Shown here piece after piece: positions 1-10,765 of a stretch of DNA of 64,000 nucleotides; position 1 is the first letter of the stretch; every line of letters starts with the position of its first letter. The notes under the pieces are model-generated. The model worked only from the letters and a program-made list of their open reading frames with translations. It did not search any database and was not told the DNA's origin. A program made the translations under genes and the position numbers. The stretch lies in assembly GCA_951799425.1 (NCBI GenBank), contig OX637402.1, positions 34,129,492-34,193,491 of the forward strand, given 5' to 3'. The stretch is from Ilex aquifolium. Taxonomy: Eukaryota > Streptophyta > Magnoliopsida > Aquifoliales > Aquifoliaceae.

Positions 1-105
1 AACACAATTAGTTAAATAAGTTGAGTTAAGTTTGACTAATGTTCGACACAAACCCGTGATGACTCAACACGAATCTGACACAACATGACTCGATTGTCAC
101 CCCTA
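1..105. mobile_element. Right end of a hAT-like element (TAGGGGTG family), cut by window edge
   Basis: The stretch ends in ATTGTCACCCCTA. Its reverse complement starts TAGGGGTGACAAT, like the left end of the element at 46111 (TAGGGGTGGCAAT). The subterminal part with repeated GACACRA/CGACAC words also matches the inner right part of that copy at about 46650-46710 (shared GGTTGACTAATGTTCGACAC-type text). The two therefore look like members of one non-autonomous family. The left part lies outside the window, so the target duplication cannot be tested. hAT is inferred from the terminal sequence style. Confidence 0.6.
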
Positions 106-444
106 ATCTTAGTCAGCACAAAAAAAAATAAAAATTAGTCATTTTTATTTTCCATACATCCAACCAAACACAAAAGAAAGAAAGAATGTATCATTCCTAA
201 TTTCCTTCCTTGAAGGATAAAAAATGTATCCCTCATACTTTTCATCTTTCCTATCAAACGGAGCATAACTGTCTTTGCTATTCCCTGTTGCCCGTAATGG
301 TTTCAATTTGCTCTTCCTGCATGTAACTACAATGAATTTAAAAGTAACTAGTTCAAAAATAATTGAATTGTTTGATAAGATTTAATCCAAGATCCAAATA
401 ATAGCAATTTGATTAAAAAAAAAAATCTAATAACAGTAAGATTT

Positions 445-1240
445 TGGAGTGGGCTACCCATTCTAAGCCCAAATCATCTAATGGGCCCAAAAAGGATGCA
501 CAACGGCTCAAGAGACCCCTTAACAACCCATTTACTCCGTAATAAAGAATGGACCATAATCTAAAGGAGGAAGCCTGGCAGAGAGTCCAACTCGGCATAA
601 CTCTGCTCGGTCATAACAAGCTCAGCGTTAAGTAACCCGGGATCAAGGAACTCGGTACTCACCAGACCCCGAATGTCCCACTTCGCGCCACATGTCCAGG
701 GGACTAGGGGACAATTTCTAGAGCTTCTAACGAACGTGTACTCTCTGGTAAAGGGAATATTTGTGCACGTAACCACCAAGGATTGCGGATACAGTCGCGT
801 CGCATGACAGAGGTTACTAAAGGACATAGGAATAGAGGACCACAGAATCAGCAAAAAAGGAAGAGGAAACCGCAAGAAACCCTAGAAGGATTACTCGTAT
901 AAATAGACCACTATCACACTACAAAAGAGACCCGACAATTTTCATTGAGATACTTGTATTCATAAAACATTGTACGAACAGGCCTTAAGCCCAACAACCC
1001 ATTGTAATCTTCTTCTTCAAAAAATATATACACCCCCAAAGAGCAAGAGACTCCATTACAGTGAACGTAGTCTTAGTCTCTCGGCTAAAGTGAACCACTT
1101 ATATACTGTTTCTGATTCATTCTCACAGTTTAATCCACTGTCAATTCATATATTCACACTACCCCTCTCTGGACCATCAAGTCATTGTTCTGGACTTGAG
1201 CTAAGCATTTCCCAGCACCATCAAAATTTATTAAGACGCA
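445..1240 (+). mobile_element. Old LTR fragment or solo LTR (probably Ty3/gypsy-like)
   Basis: The organisation is that of a plant LTR. A GC-richer U3-like stretch carries repeated CTCGG words (about 580-720). A TATAAATAGACC promoter-like box sits at about 898. A transcribed-leader-like region with poly(T)/(TTC) text follows at about 1005-1025, then a CT-rich tail. No internal domain and no second copy lie in the window, so it is an isolated relic. The exact ends are not certain. Family and age are guesses: no coding part is present and the copy looks old. Confidence 0.4.
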
Positions 1241-1354
1241 TGCCTTCTTCACCCACCATGAAAAAACGACCATCATGGTTTGTTGATAGGGTGGTAATTA
1301 TGAAAATTTTGACCTCCAACTAATAATGCTTATCCTCTTAGGAATATTAATATA

Positions 1355-2352
1355 TCTATATAATAAAGTATAATACAATTCAAATCTTAAAAGATAAACA
1401 AAATCACTTTTACTTTTCGCGGTTGAGATCTCTTTAAATTTTTCTTTAAAGTTAATTCAACGGCTAATATTTACACTCCAATTTTAATAGGAAAAATAGG
1501 CCCCTAAGGGTGTGTTTGGAGTAGCTTTTTAAAAGTGTTTCTAGAACTTATATTTCTCATAAGTACTTAAAAAAAAAAAAAAATGCTTAGAATCGCCCCA
1601 ACACCACCACTATCCCCACTGCTCTAGCATCATCACCACTACCATCACCACCGCCACAACTACTCCTACCAACACCACCGCCACAACAACACCGCCCCAC
1701 CACCATCACCATCATTGCCGTCATCCCACCACCATCGTCGTCACCCCACTATCACCTCTGTCAGAAGAACCACCACCACCCTGTCTGCCCCACCCTTACC
1801 ACCATCACCACTACTACCACCACCATCGTCATCGCCACCTCACCACCACCTCTACCACAACAACCACCACCCCCACTATCACTACTATCACCATGACCAC
1901 CGCCAAACTACCACCACTGTCACTGTCTCACCATCACCCTTACCACCACCACACCCACGACCATCACCATTACTACCACCACCGTCACTACCCCACCACC
2001 ATTGTCACCCACTACCGATTGCTACCACTGTCGTTCACCGCCCCCACCTACTATCATCGTCATCTAATTATTATATTTATTACCACTACCACCATGATTT
2101 CACTACCACCATCATCCACCGTCAGCACCCACCACCACCCACCGCCATCCACTACCACCACAACCATCACCGTTTCCCACCACCACCACTGTTGCCAACC
2201 ACCACTACCACTGCTCACCCCCATTACAACCAGTGCTTAAATTTCTCTCTCTCCTTTATCTTTGTAATTTGATTTTGGGTGTGAATACAAATATGTTTAT
2301 GATTGGCTATTTTTTTTATTACTCTGTGTCTTCAGACACAGGAAATAACTAG
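1355..2352 (+). mobile_element. Non-autonomous Helitron, first copy of a tandem pair
   Basis: It begins with TCTATATAATAAAG directly after an A. It ends with CTAG preceded by a short hairpin (TGTGTC-TTCA-GACACA, 2325-2340) and a 12-base spacer, which is the classic Helitron 3' end. There are no terminal inverted repeats, as expected for rolling-circle elements. The first 220 bases are shared with the next copy, including a CGCGGTTGAGATCTC motif. The middle (about 1590-2235) is an imperfect CCA/CAC repeat tract. No Rep/helicase is encoded, so it depends on enzymes made elsewhere. Confidence 0.85.
1590..2235. repeat. CCA/CAC-rich imperfect repeat inside the first Helitron
   Basis: About 650 bases are built almost wholly from CAC, CCA, ACC and ATC triplets with little G. 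Translated, this gives His/Pro/Thr/Ser-rich open frames in more than one frame. That is the mark of composition, not of a gene. The paired Helitron carries a diverged counterpart. Confidence 0.85.
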
Positions 2353-3494
2353 TCTATATAATAAAATACAATACAATTCAAATCTCAAAAGATAAACAAA
2401 ATAATTTTTATTTTTTGCGGTTGAGATCTCTTTAAATTTTACTTTAAAGTTAATCCGACGGTTAATATTAACAACTCAAATTTAATAGTGAAAATAGGCC
2501 CGTAAGGGTGTGCTTGAGATGACTTTTTAAAAGTACTTCTAGAACTTATAATTTCTAATAAGTATTTAAAAAAAATTAATGTTTGGAACCACCTCACCAC
2601 CACCACCCTCACCAGTCACCACGCACCACCACAACTACCCCCACCCCCACCACCACCACAGTCGTCACAACTGCCACCACCACTGTCGCCACCCCCCACC
2701 CTCACCACCACCACCCCCCCCCACCACTATTCCCACTACAACCACTCCCACCCCCACCATCACCGTCACTGTCACCACCATCATCGCCACCCCAACACCA
2801 CCGTCACTGCCCCACCCCCATCCCACCTCACCACCACCCTCATCGCCACCACACCGTCATCACTGTCCCACCACCGATTACTACTACCGTCGTTCACCAC
2901 CACCATCCACCATAATCGTCATCTCATTCTTATATCTATTTCCACTACTACCGTCACCCACCTTCAGCACCCACCATCACCATTATTGCCCACCATCATC
3001 CACCACCACCCACTACCACAACCCACTATCACCCGTTGTCACCCACCCCTACCATATCTACCACCAACACCACCACCGCCTTTTGTCACCACCTATCTCA
3101 CTGTTACCCAGAAGCACCCGTCATCGCCTACCACCACCATCATCGTAACCCACCGCCACAACCCACCACCATCACTATTAGCCATAAACACCCACCACCA
3201 CCACCGTCGCCGTCACCTATGGCTACCACTACCACTATCATCACCCAAAACTCATCACCACCATCACTGTTGGCACCCACGATTATCACCATCACCACGG
3301 TCGTCGTCACCCACCACAACCACCACCGTCTCCTACCACCACCACTACCACTGTTCATTCTCACTGCAACCTGTGCTTAAATTCTTTTCTCTCTCCTTTA
3401 TGTTTGTGATTTGATTTTGGTTATGAATAAAAATATGTTTATTATTAAATATATTTTTTATTACTCGATACATTCAGGCACAGGGAATAACTAG
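2353..3494 (+). mobile_element. Non-autonomous Helitron, second copy, head-to-tail with the first
   Basis: TCTATATAATAAAAT starts at the very next base after the CTAG of the first copy. The element ends GGGAATAACTAG at 3494, followed by T. The 5' 220 bases and the 3' 130 bases align with the first copy with scattered differences. The 3' hairpin is decayed compared with copy one. The pair as a whole sits between A (1354) and T (3495), the normal Helitron target. This fits a rolling-circle dimer or an insertion exactly at the 3' terminus. Confidence 0.82.
2590..3375. repeat. CCA/CAC-rich imperfect repeat inside the second Helitron
   Basis: This is a longer, diverged counterpart (about 790 bases) of the tract in the first copy, again CAC/CCA/ACC triplets. 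Open frames on both strands here (His/Pro/Thr-rich forward, Gly/Trp/Val-rich reverse) are products of composition. Confidence 0.85.
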
Positions 3495-3581
3495 TGTACA
3501 TATATATATACCAACCAAGTCGTCTGCTTCCATAACTGAGTTGTTTGAGTAGAAAAATGACATCATACACCATATATAATA

Positions 3582-5699
3582 CTAGTCATTACCCGTGCTT
3601 GAAGGCACTACTTAACAAACAAAAAATCGCAAGTAATTACCTGTACATGAAGGTTTTGTATAACAGAAAAATTATCAGTGACAATAAATGAAAAATACAT
3701 AAATGATTTGACACAAAATTAAGTCCTTACAATATATTAACTATACCAAATGGCCAAGTGTTTCTATTTTTACATATTATGAAATAATGCGTTACTCAAT
3801 AAAAAATAAAAATAAAAAAGATAAAAATTGGTGGATTTTCGCTTTTTGGATTAATAAAGTTCTCCCCGTATTTTGAATTGATGAAGTTCTCCTCATATTT
3901 TTTATTCCTAGATTGTTGAGAGATTCCTGGATTCTTGAGAGAACCTATAAGCATTGATTATGACACCATTAATCTGAATACAATATTGGTAACAACGTTG
4001 GTTATATCTAAAAGCAATTGGAATATCTCTAATCATAGCAAAAGAACACACCAAATCATAGCATACTTAAAGATGTATATAAGAAATACCCAGAATCAGA
4101 GTTCATAGCCAAAAAAAATCAACAATTACAAAGAACTCAAATCGCAATACATCCAAAAAAATTCAGCATTAAATTAAAAATCAAAGTCGAAATCAAAACT
4201 GTAGAATCTTAGATTACATGTAACAAACTAACAATAGTTTAAGTCAAACTTGTTATCGAAATTGAGAAAATTTTAATGAACAGAAGAACAAATGGGTGGT
4301 GGGTAAAAGTAGCTTAAAGTGTAGCAAAATCCAAATACAAAAGAAACAGAATGCACCTGTGCATTTGTGTTTTGTGTGACGCCTGCGCCTGCACAAAATT
4401 TTACAACGGCCCTAGTTAGACAAAGAACTTAGCCCCAGGTCGGCACCGGCTCACAAAAAAAACTACAAAAAACATAAAGAACACAATCGTCATATCGAAG
4501 TTGAAATCAAAATTGGGTGTGTGCCCAATATGTGTTATGTGTACCCAAAAAAAATCCAGCATGAAAGAGAGGTAGGAGAGAGAGGGTTCACATAATTCTT
4601 ACATGAGAAAAACAGAGAGTTTCTAAGAGAAAAACCAGAGAGTTGTTGGGATAGTAAAGGAACTGCAAAGCAGGAAAAAATCAGAGTTTTTTTGGCTTAA
4701 AATAGGCAGTGAAGATTGTTCTGCCAACGGAACTGAAACTCCATTATTGGGTCTTAGGAGGCTGTTTTTTTGTATGTTTATTGTCTGGATTCTCATCTGC
4801 TATGTCTAATATCTGTAGACCACCAACATAAACTTATAAGGCACAAAAGAAATACATAGACACAAAGCAAATGCATGGCATTAGTTTTGCCAAAAATACA
4901 AAGCAAGGGCTGAACCGTCACTAACCGAAACAAAGAAGAAAGAAAAAAACAGAGGAATTGCAAAAAAAAATTAGATAAAAATGAGGCCCTTTCATCATCC
5001 ATCAGGCCCAAACCATGAAAATTGACTCATTTGAACATCAATAGAAAAACCAAGTTCACTGAAATTCTAAAAAGATCGACATCCCACTCACTTTTAATTT
5101 TATCCAAAATTTATAATTGATCAACATAATTACAGCATATAAAGCACAACAAAAAGATTAAAGTACACCCTAACGTGCTAAATGGCCAAAACAAAAAGTA
5201 AAATGGAGACTTTAATTTCACTTGCAATTCTCAGCAACTCTTGAATCTGTATACCAAAACCTCCATTTGTCCAATTATCCAAGCATAGACATACCTATAA
5301 GGTGCATACAAACAAAATATTTTAATGATCAAATAAACCATAATTTATAGGATCAAAAGATCAACATTCACAGGAAAAAAAAACTAATTATGGCCATTAC
5401 TCAATTTGAATTACAACAATCCAATCCCTTTGTGCCAAAAATGGGCCTGTTTTATGTATAAGAAACAGGGGTGTGTTTGTGTGTTGCTATGTGTGATCTG
5501 CTAGTTTGTTTGTTTGTGTTTTGCTATGTGTGATTTGCTGGTTTGTTTGTGTGTGTGTGTATGTGATGTGCGACGGGTATATGTGTGTTCGACTGCCTTT
5601 GATCTAATTTGGTATGAGGATTGTCGAATTAATAATATTGAATCGATATGAGCCGCGAAAAGTTAAAGACAAACTAAGCTAGCTACTTTATTATATAGA
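3582..5699 (-). mobile_element. Non-autonomous Helitron on the minus strand
   Basis: Read on the minus strand, it starts at 5699 with TCTATATAATAAAG after an A. It ends at 3582 with CTAG before a T. An imperfect 6-bp hairpin (GTGCCT-TC-AAGCAC on that strand, 3595-3608) lies 9 bases inside the end. The 5' terminus is the same as in the two plus-strand Helitrons next door, and a CTTTTCGCGG motif follows in all three. Internal sequence is AT-rich, with a 50-bp tandem duplication at about 5465-5560 (GCTATGTGTGAT words). I see no helicase or convincing captured exon. Confidence 0.82.
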
Positions 5700-6229
5700 T
5701 AAATGAATATCAATTTTTTTGTTGAATATATAATACATTATAAAGGCATTACATGAATATGAATGACATTCGATTAGTGGCAGCAGATGAACAGAACTTC
5801 CATTAACCTCCGGTGAGTGACATGCGCCCAAGGATAAAGACTAAAGAGCACTCAAAATTAATTAATGATGGTGGTTTGTGAGTCCCAATTGATCCTAATT
5901 AATTAATTAATTTGGTTTGTTTGTTGGTTTATCTGCATGGGTCAACCCTTGACCCAAAGACTTGTGGGCTGGAGAAAGAGAAACCACCAGATTAAATAAT
6001 TGAACCAACGTACATTCCACCTTTAATAGTCTGTCTGTCCCATTACTCATTGGCTAATTGTCAGTCCGAATCCCAATCCCAATCCCAATCCCAATCCCAA
6101 TCCGCTGGGTTACAATTTAATTAACTTTACCAACAAATGAAAAAATCAAACAACAAACAAAGGACTCCCCATCATCTACCTAATTCCTATTAATTCCAGC
6201 CCCTCTCTCTCTATCTCTCTCTCCAAAAT
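5700..6229 (+). promoter_or_regulatory. Upstream region of the GT92 gene with an (AATCCC)n microsatellite
   Basis: No gene lies in these 530 bases. Six to seven copies of a hexamer AATCCC/TCCCAA run from about 6065 to 6104. A CT-rich leader (CTCTCTCTATCTCTCTCTCC, about 6204-6225) sits immediately before the start codon at 6230, as is common in plant 5' leaders. No TATA box can be singled out with confidence. Confidence 0.5.
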
Positions 6230-8008
6230 ATGGCCCGAAAAGTCCGTAGGTCCTTTCTTTACGTGTTAGTCTTAATCTTCTTCTTGCCTTCTGTCTATCG
6301 CCATCTCTTTTGCGATTTCATCTCCGGCGAACGACTCCGTCCATCCTCCGTCCCACTCAAAGCCCCTCAGACCAACGTACCCCATCAAGCTATCGATGAA
6401 AACCTCAATCACCAGACCACCCCTCACCTCACTGGTACCGTATCCTCCGTCCCAACCTCATCATCAATCTCCACCGTCTCAATCTTATTGCAGGATTGGC
6501 AAGTCCTCGTTATTGTGTCGCCGGAGACTCCGGTGACTACTGATTTCGATGAATTTGCTTGTCTTTTCCCAAACAACGATACATCTCGGGCGACACCAGC
6601 CGGAGAATTATCTTTTCCCAACCGGACGATGTTCAAGTGCGAATTACCTGTCAGAATCCGGCGACGATTGCCTTTGCGCCAGCCGATTTTGATTAAATCA
6701 ACAGGTACTCCGCCGGATAGAAAAACCCCGGTACCGGAGTTGCTACGATGGAACTACGTGGTGTACGACTCTCTTACCACCGAAGACGACGTCGTTCTCT
6801 TCGTTAAGGGTCTGAATAATCGCCAAGGCAGTGGTCGAGACCCAAAAGAATTCAAGTGCGTTTTTGGCGATGACCCAATTAACGGCGTTAGAACAGCCGT
6901 TACAAGCTCAGTGCAAGAAGTGTTCCGTTGCCAACGCCCGGATTTAACAGCAATTACTCCTTCTGGCGGGGAGAGAATCAAAGTCTCAGTCGAACTTTCC
7001 GGCGTCAAACTGATGGTTCCGTCGATAGCATACTACACCATCTCCCCCTCGCGCAAGGTAGCAAACAAAGACGAGAAAGTGAAGTTGTGCGCGTGTACAA
7101 TGGTTTTCAACGTGGCCAAGTTCTTGAAAGAATGGGTTGTGTACCATTCGAAAATTGGAATTGATAGATTCATATTGTATGATAATGGCAGCGATGATGA
7201 TTTGAACGAAGTGGTCGAAGAGTTAATCCAAGAGGGTTATGACATGAAGACACTGTTTTGGTTTTGGCCCAAGACACAGGAGGCTGGTTTTTCTCATTCT
7301 GCTATTTATGCCAAGGATTCATGTATGTGGATGGCTTATATTGATGTCGATGAGTTCATACACTCTCCTTCATGGTACAAAGATTCCTCACCCCCATCTA
7401 AATCCTTATTAAAATCGTTGTTGCCAATGCCCAGAAGGTACTCAGATGATCATAATGAACCATCGTCATCATGGTCGTCATCTTCTTCTTCTTCTCTGTC
7501 TTTGCCAACGTCCAAGCCATGGGTTGGGCAAATAAGGATTGGGTGTCATGAATTCGGGCCATCGGATCAGAAGTCTAACCCAAAAGAGGGAGTGATGCAA
7601 GGGTACAATTGCCGGAAGAAAATGGAGAACCGGCACAAGTCTATAGTGTTGTTGGACGCCATTGATGACTCGTTGCTCAACCTGATACACCATTTCCGAT
7701 TAAAGGAAGGTTACAGGACGAGGAAATTTAACATTCACAGCATGGTGGTGAATCATTATAAGTTCCAAGCGTGGCCTGAGTTTAAGGCCAAGTTTAGAAG
7801 ACGGGTCTCAGCTTTTGTTGTGGATTGGACACGACAAACCAATCTCAAGTCAAATGATAGGACTCCGGGATTAGGGTATGCACAGGTTGAACCCCGAGGG
7901 TGGCCTCGAAAATTCTGTGAAGTATATGACAATGGATTGAAAGAGTTGACACGGAGATGGTTCGGGGTTGAGTCTCCGTCCGGCTACAGCATGGTCTGGC
8001 AAAGATGA
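6230..8008 (+). CDS. Glycosyltransferase family 92 (DUF23) protein, single exon
   Basis: A 592-residue intronless gene. Residues about 8-27 form a hydrophobic signal-anchor (FLYVLVLIFFLPSVYRHLF) after a basic start, typical of a type II Golgi membrane protein. The GT92 catalytic domain spans about 283-545. It opens with KLCACTMVFNVAKFLKEWV, continues with IGIDRFILYDNGSDD, and holds the metal-binding DxD as D372-V-D374 (YIDVDEFIHSP). Conserved Cys/His/Asn motifs follow in the second half. Related plant GT92 proteins include the pectin beta-1,4-galactan synthases GALS1-3. This one resembles the At1g27200/RCOM_0530710-type branch more, so a cell-wall glycan role is likely but the sugar substrate is not known. 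A Ser-rich loop at about 410-425 is low complexity. The first ATG follows a CT-rich leader and gives the expected anchor. Confidence 0.92.
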   Translation: MARKVRRSFLYVLVLIFFLPSVYRHLFCDFISGERLRPSSVPLKAPQTNVPHQAIDENLNHQTTPHLTGTVSSVPTSSSISTVSILLQDWQVLVIVSPETPVTTDFDEFACLFPNNDTSRATPAGELSFPNRTMFKCELPVRIRRRLPLRQPILIKSTGTPPDRKTPVPELLRWNYVVYDSLTTEDDVVLFVKGLNNRQGSGRDPKEFKCVFGDDPINGVRTAVTSSVQEVFRCQRPDLTAITPSGGERIKVSVELSGVKLMVPSIAYYTISPSRKVANKDEKVKLCACTMVFNVAKFLKEWVVYHSKIGIDRFILYDNGSDDDLNEVVEELIQEGYDMKTLFWFWPKTQEAGFSHSAIYAKDSCMWMAYIDVDEFIHSPSWYKDSSPPSKSLLKSLLPMPRRYSDDHNEPSSSWSSSSSSSLSLPTSKPWVGQIRIGCHEFGPSDQKSNPKEGVMQGYNCRKKMENRHKSIVLLDAIDDSLLNLIHHFRLKEGYRTRKFNIHSMVVNHYKFQAWPEFKAKFRRRVSAFVVDWTRQTNLKSNDRTPGLGYAQVEPRGWPRKFCEVYDNGLKELTRRWFGVESPSGYSMVWQR

Positions 8009-8089
8009 TCCAGGCAGAAGTCTGTGGAGTGAGGTCTACCCTTGTAAAAAGTCTTGAAACTGAGATAATATTTAATTATACAAGTGACA

Positions 8090-8255
8090 CCGGCTAATAA
8101 TAAACAAATGAGTAAGTGAAGTCTTTAGAAATAAAATTCACCTTACTCATTTGTTGATCTTTTATTAGACTGTAACGTCTCGTAACAAATCAAATAGAGT
8201 TCACTTTACTCATTTGTTTATCTTTTTATTAGACAGTAACGTCCAGTAAAAATAT
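8090..8255. repeat. Inverted and tandem short repeat just 3' of the GT92 gene
   Basis: The text at 8093-8119 (AATAATAAACAAATGAGTAA) is the inverse of TTACTCATTTGTTGATCTTTTATT at 8140-8166. A second direct copy of the latter block follows at 8201-8236, together with the downstream TATTAGACWGTAACGTC block. The result is one inverted and two direct copies within 170 bases, starting 85 bases past the stop codon. It may lie in the 3' UTR and fold, or it may be a small MITE remnant. Confidence 0.6.
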
Positions 8256-8288
8256 TGATAAGATGTTATCTTTTTTTTTAGGTCAGGT

Positions 8289-8899
8289 CAGAGGCGGCTC
8301 AACAGTGTCCTAAAAAAAGCTTGGGCTTTAGGCCCCATTTTTAAAGAAGGCCCAAATTTTTAAATATCATAAATAATCCATATAAAAAAATTAAATCTAT
8401 AAATATTTTAAGCTTTACAAAAAGGCCTTATAAAAATACAAGTTCAATCAAAAAAAAATTTAAGGTCTCACTTCAAGGAAGACCCATAATTTATAGGTGT
8501 ACAGTAATAGTTCAAACAAAAAATTTAAATCCATACCTAAACAAAATATTTCAACTTAAATAGATTGAGCCTATTAATTCAGCCGTAAAATTAAAAAGCC
8601 CTAAAATTTATTTTTTTAAATAAAGAAAAAAAAAGTAACGAAAAACTAAAGCTACTAAAAAATCTAGTTTTAACCCCCAAAAAAATCAAATTTAAACTTA
8701 GCATCATAATTTTTCAATTATTTTTTTTCTCTCTTACTATTAAGTTCAAATATGGTAACAAAAACTTGAATATAAAAATTCAATTAATATTTTTTGTATT
8801 TAAAAAATTTAAAAATTAAATTTATTATTAATATTAAAAATAAAAAGGCGTCATTTATCATTTTCGCTTTAGGCCCCAAAATGTCTCGGGCCACCCCTG
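8289..8899. mobile_element. Non-autonomous hAT-like element with perfect 8-bp target duplication
   Basis: The ends are CAGAGGCGGCTC and, inverted, CAGGGGTGGCCC. The flanks carry an identical 8-bp duplication, GGTCAGGT (8281-8288 and 8900-8907). CAG-type termini and 8-bp duplications are diagnostic of the hAT superfamily. Subterminal GGCTTTAGGCCCC text is inverted near both ends. The 611-bp body is AT-rich with no transposase frame, so it could only have moved with an enzyme supplied elsewhere. Confidence 0.88.
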
Positions 8900-9079
8900 G
8901 GTCAGGTATTAGATGTTATCTTTACTGTGTCATAAATATTTACTCAAATAGAACTGTTGTACTGGCTCAATCTCGTTTAGGGGCACATTGAGTGTGGTGT
9001 GGTACACCAAACATACAGTAAAGGAATATTCTTTTGTGGGTCAGGACATGGAAAAAGAAAGGAATTTTCAGTTTAGTGT

Positions 9080-9082
9080 ATT

Positions 9083-9145
<63 letters not shown>
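9080..9145. repeat. Compound (TG)n(AG)n microsatellite
   Basis: An uninterrupted TG run of about 10 units is followed by an AG run of about 20 units. It lies in gene-free DNA between two hAT elements. Length is likely variable between individuals. Confidence 0.9.
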
Positions 9146-9147
<2 letters not shown>

Positions 9148-9441
9148 AGTTAACGGATGGTTAAGCCCCCCTTGGGGCAGAATGCAGAATGTCTTGTGTT
9201 GTGACCTGGCTAAACACTCCAGGGTGAGACATATTTTACTTCTGCTCAAATGGCTTTAATCAGGTTGGTGTGGATTGGCAAAAAGCCCAAAGGCAAAAAC
9301 AAGTGTGGTTTTCAGGTAATCTTCTCAGTAAATCTCGATGGATATTTTTCACTAATTTATTGAACTAAATCAAATTCAAGAATTTACCAAATTTTGGTAT
9401 GCATGACTTGCAAATTATTGTCGTTATTTCATATATATTTT

Positions 9442-10184
9442 TAGAGGTGTCTATGGGCCAGATTGCCCATTAGTCCTGTTATTCGGCCTAAAAAATAAGC
9501 CCAAAACATAATAGGCTCGCCCATTCATGTCCGAGTCCAATATCTTTCAAGAGAGAGCTTAAGGCTACCTCAAACCCATTATTTGGTCCGAAACTCGGCC
9601 TAATAACCCATCCACAAAAGCCCATTAAAACTTGGCCCAAGAATCCGCCCGCCCGCCCACCCAGCCCAGTCAAAACATGGAAACAAGTTCCTCAATGTCG
9701 GAATTCGAAGTTTTAAAAATTTATAAATAAATAATGTATTCTTTTATTTTTCATGTATTAAACATACTCGCTTTAAAAGTTAGAGTTATGCAAATAATAG
9801 ATAGGCGGGTAGGTGTCAACCTAGTTGAGATATGCTTATTCTATTGTGATGCAGTTCCTCCCTTATTTATAAATAAAATTATTCATTATTTATTTTTTGT
9901 TCATTTTGACTATACTTTTAATTCAAATATATAATTTACAAAAATATTAAGTTACAAAAATATTCATTATTTCTAAATAAAGTTGTATATAAAAAAATTC
10001 ATCCAATAAGTCCACCCACAATCCGCAGGCCACCCAATGAGTGGCGGGTTAGACTGCGGATAGCCTATCTCTATCCAAAGCCCAGTTCGACCCGTTAGAT
10101 AACTCACCCGAATAAGAGTTTGAGCCTACTGTACCAAAGCCTAACCCGGAAATTTTTTTGCAAGTTGGGTCATGGACACCCCTA
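9442..10184. mobile_element. Non-autonomous hAT-like element with perfect 8-bp target duplication
   Basis: The left end TAGAGGTGTCTATGGGCC and the inverted right end TAGGGGTGTCCATGACCC match well. The flanking 8-bp duplication TATATTTT (9434-9441 and 10185-10192) is exact. Subterminal DNA is rich in GCCCA/GGCCC words. No transposase frame is present in the 743 bp. TAGGGGTG-type ends and 8-bp duplications place it in hAT, but it is a different family from the copy at 46111. Confidence 0.88.
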
Positions 10185-10465
10185 TATATTTTGTAGTAAC
10201 TTATAAATTCAAGAATAAAATTATGTTGCCCAAATTTATTTACTAAATTTTATATCCTAAGTAATTTGTCAAAATCCTATATATTAAATATTTGGTGGCA
10301 TTAATAGAGCCGCTGATCAATCCATCCAAATTTATTTGAAACCACATAACATTACTGTTCAGAACACATGCCACACTATACAAGGGCAAGTGACAACAGT
10401 CATCATTTCACACGGCAGTTGGAAGCGACAAATGCCTATAAAATTGTGAAAATTGGAAGTGAGTC

Positions 10466-10697
10466 TCCCTAGATGTACTTGTTTGGAGATCCTGCAAATA
10501 AACTTATAAGGGGATAAGTTCATATTTAAAATTATATGTAATGACTTAAGTCCACTTTTTTTTTTATCTCAAAAATATCCTTCCTTGAAAGGAAGTTAAA
10601 TTAACTTCCTATTTTGGAAATTGTTATCCCTTAATTCAAGGTCAATTAAAATATGTCAATAAAATCTCCATCATAAATTTAAAATTCAAATTCAAAG

Positions 10698-10765
<68 letters not shown>

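Noticed and set aside
1715-3414. Several open frames of 110-190 residues rich in His, Pro, Thr and Ser
   Set aside because: They lie in CCA/CAC-rich low-complexity DNA inside two Helitrons, are open in several frames at once, and show no domain. They are products of composition.
4793-5011. Minus-strand open frame of 72 residues, hydrophobic
   Set aside because: It lies inside the minus-strand Helitron, is T-rich, and has no homology I recognise. It could be chance; no splice partner was found.
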